Origin: Mycobacterium sp.
GTDB lineage: Bacteria; Actinomycetota; Actinomycetes; Mycobacteriales; Mycobacteriaceae
Reading direction: 5' to 3'
Assembly: GCA_020438915.1 (NCBI GenBank)
Contig: JAGQTR010000452.1
Span: 1-5,831, forward strand
Length of the DNA: 5,831 bases
Position 1 is the first letter of the stretch. Each line of letters opens with the position of its first letter. Positions 5,603-5,831 of the stretch are shown piece by piece. The position numbers and the translations under genes were made by a program. The notes below the pieces were generated by a model. It ran no database searches. It worked only from the letters and a program-made list of their open reading frames with translations, and had not been told where the DNA came from.

Positions 5603-5740
5603 AGCGCTTACCCTTCTGTTTCGAGGTCATCACCTCGGCGTTGGATCCCGGTGACCCGGGTGCCGGTCCGGCGTGGGCACGAAGACCTCGGCGACCGGCG
5701 GGGACCCGAGGAGAGTGGCCCGAAAGCCAGCGCACGCCGA
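5603..5740 (-). promoter_or_regulatory. rplM 5' leader with competing hairpins (candidate regulatory leader)
   Basis: If the promoter at 5747-5776 is used, the mRNA has a leader of roughly 135 nt. Just upstream of the Shine-Dalgarno is a perfect 6-bp hairpin: CGAGGU (5637-5632), loop GAUG, ACCUCG (5627-5622). A second copy of CGCCGAGGU lies upstream at 5693-5685, so ACCUCG could pair with either copy. Further short stems are CCCGG/CCGGG (5660-5656 with 5651-5647, loop GUCA) and GCCGG/CCGGC near 5662-5672. L13 transcripts have autoregulatory leaders in Firmicutes; whether this one regulates is inference. Confidence 0.45.
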
Positions 5741-5746
5741 AGACGC

Positions 5747-5776
5747 AGCCTACCGGCCGGCGTCACCGCAGGTCAA
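5747..5776 (-). promoter_or_regulatory. Sigma-A-type promoter for rplM-rpsI
   Basis: The minus strand carries TTGACC (5776-5771) and TAGGCT (5752-5747) separated by 18 bp. The first matches the TTGACA -35 at five of six positions, and the second fits the mycobacterial TAnnnT -10. Transcription would start near 5740-5738. The -35 begins 8 bp past the stop codon of the upstream gene, the expected place for the ribosomal-protein promoter. Confidence 0.75.
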
Positions 5777-5784
5777 AACGCTCG

Positions 5785-5831
5785 TCAGAAGAAACCCTGG
5801 GCCTTGTCGCTGTAGCTGACCAGCAGGTTCT
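5785..5831 (-). CDS. C-terminal tail of an unidentified protein (5' part outside window)
   Basis: Only the last 14 codons are visible, NLLVSYSDKAQGFF then TGA. Thirteen of the 14 end in G or C, as expected for real mycobacterial coding sequence, and the stop sits just before the rplM promoter. In M. tuberculosis the gene upstream of rplM is esxT of the ESX-4 locus. A short helical end with an SYSD motif is compatible with a WXG100-type protein, but it does not resemble the EsxT C-terminus I remember, so no family is assigned. Confidence 0.55.
   Translation of the reverse strand, partial: NLLVSYSDKAQGFF

Noticed and set aside
5123..5815. 230-codon plus-strand frame opposite rplM
   Set aside because: Shadow of rplM and its leader; no family features.

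Overview
The window looks like chromosomal DNA of a mycobacterium, probably a nontuberculous Mycobacterium/Mycolicibacterium. It is high in GC, uses G/C at nearly every third codon position, and has GTG starts on rplM, rpsI and a secreted protein. The right two thirds follow the rplM-rpsI-glmM order that I recall from M. tuberculosis (Rv3443c-Rv3441c), followed by homologues of Rv3440c and Rv3439c. The species assignment is inference from gene content and order; no search was run.

Layout, left to right. Positions 2-553 (+) hold the C-terminal half of an acyl-CoA dehydrogenase, cut by the window edge. It converges on a minus-strand gene 22 bp away. All other genes are on the minus strand and read from right to left: the tail of an unidentified gene (5785-5831); a promoter and long structured leader (5776-5603); rplM (L13) and rpsI (S9), overlapping by 4 bp; a terminator (4637-4665); a 224-bp spacer; a gene for an exported Pro/Ser-repeat protein (3822-4412); a second strong hairpin terminator (3775-3810); glmM (2339-3676); a small EspC-like protein (1979-2284); and a 464-residue protein with a WxG helical N-terminus and a Pro-rich, highly acidic tail (576-1970).

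How the genes relate. L13 and S9 are ribosomal proteins made from one coupled transcript. GlmM makes glucosamine-1-phosphate for UDP-GlcNAc, the precursor of peptidoglycan and arabinogalactan linkage units. The two genes after glmM look like type VII (ESX) secretion partners: a helical-hairpin protein with a C-terminal YxxxD motif and a WxG-containing protein. In M. tuberculosis the ESX-4 locus lies just upstream of rplM, so a functional link is reasonable but not shown here. The exported Pro/Ser-repeat protein between rpsI and glmM is absent from the M. tuberculosis order as I recall it and is fenced by terminators on both sides, so it appears to be a separately expressed insertion.

The least explained items are the EspC-like/WxG-acidic pair, the inserted mucin-like exported protein, and the rplM leader, where one hexamer can pair with either of two copies of its complement.
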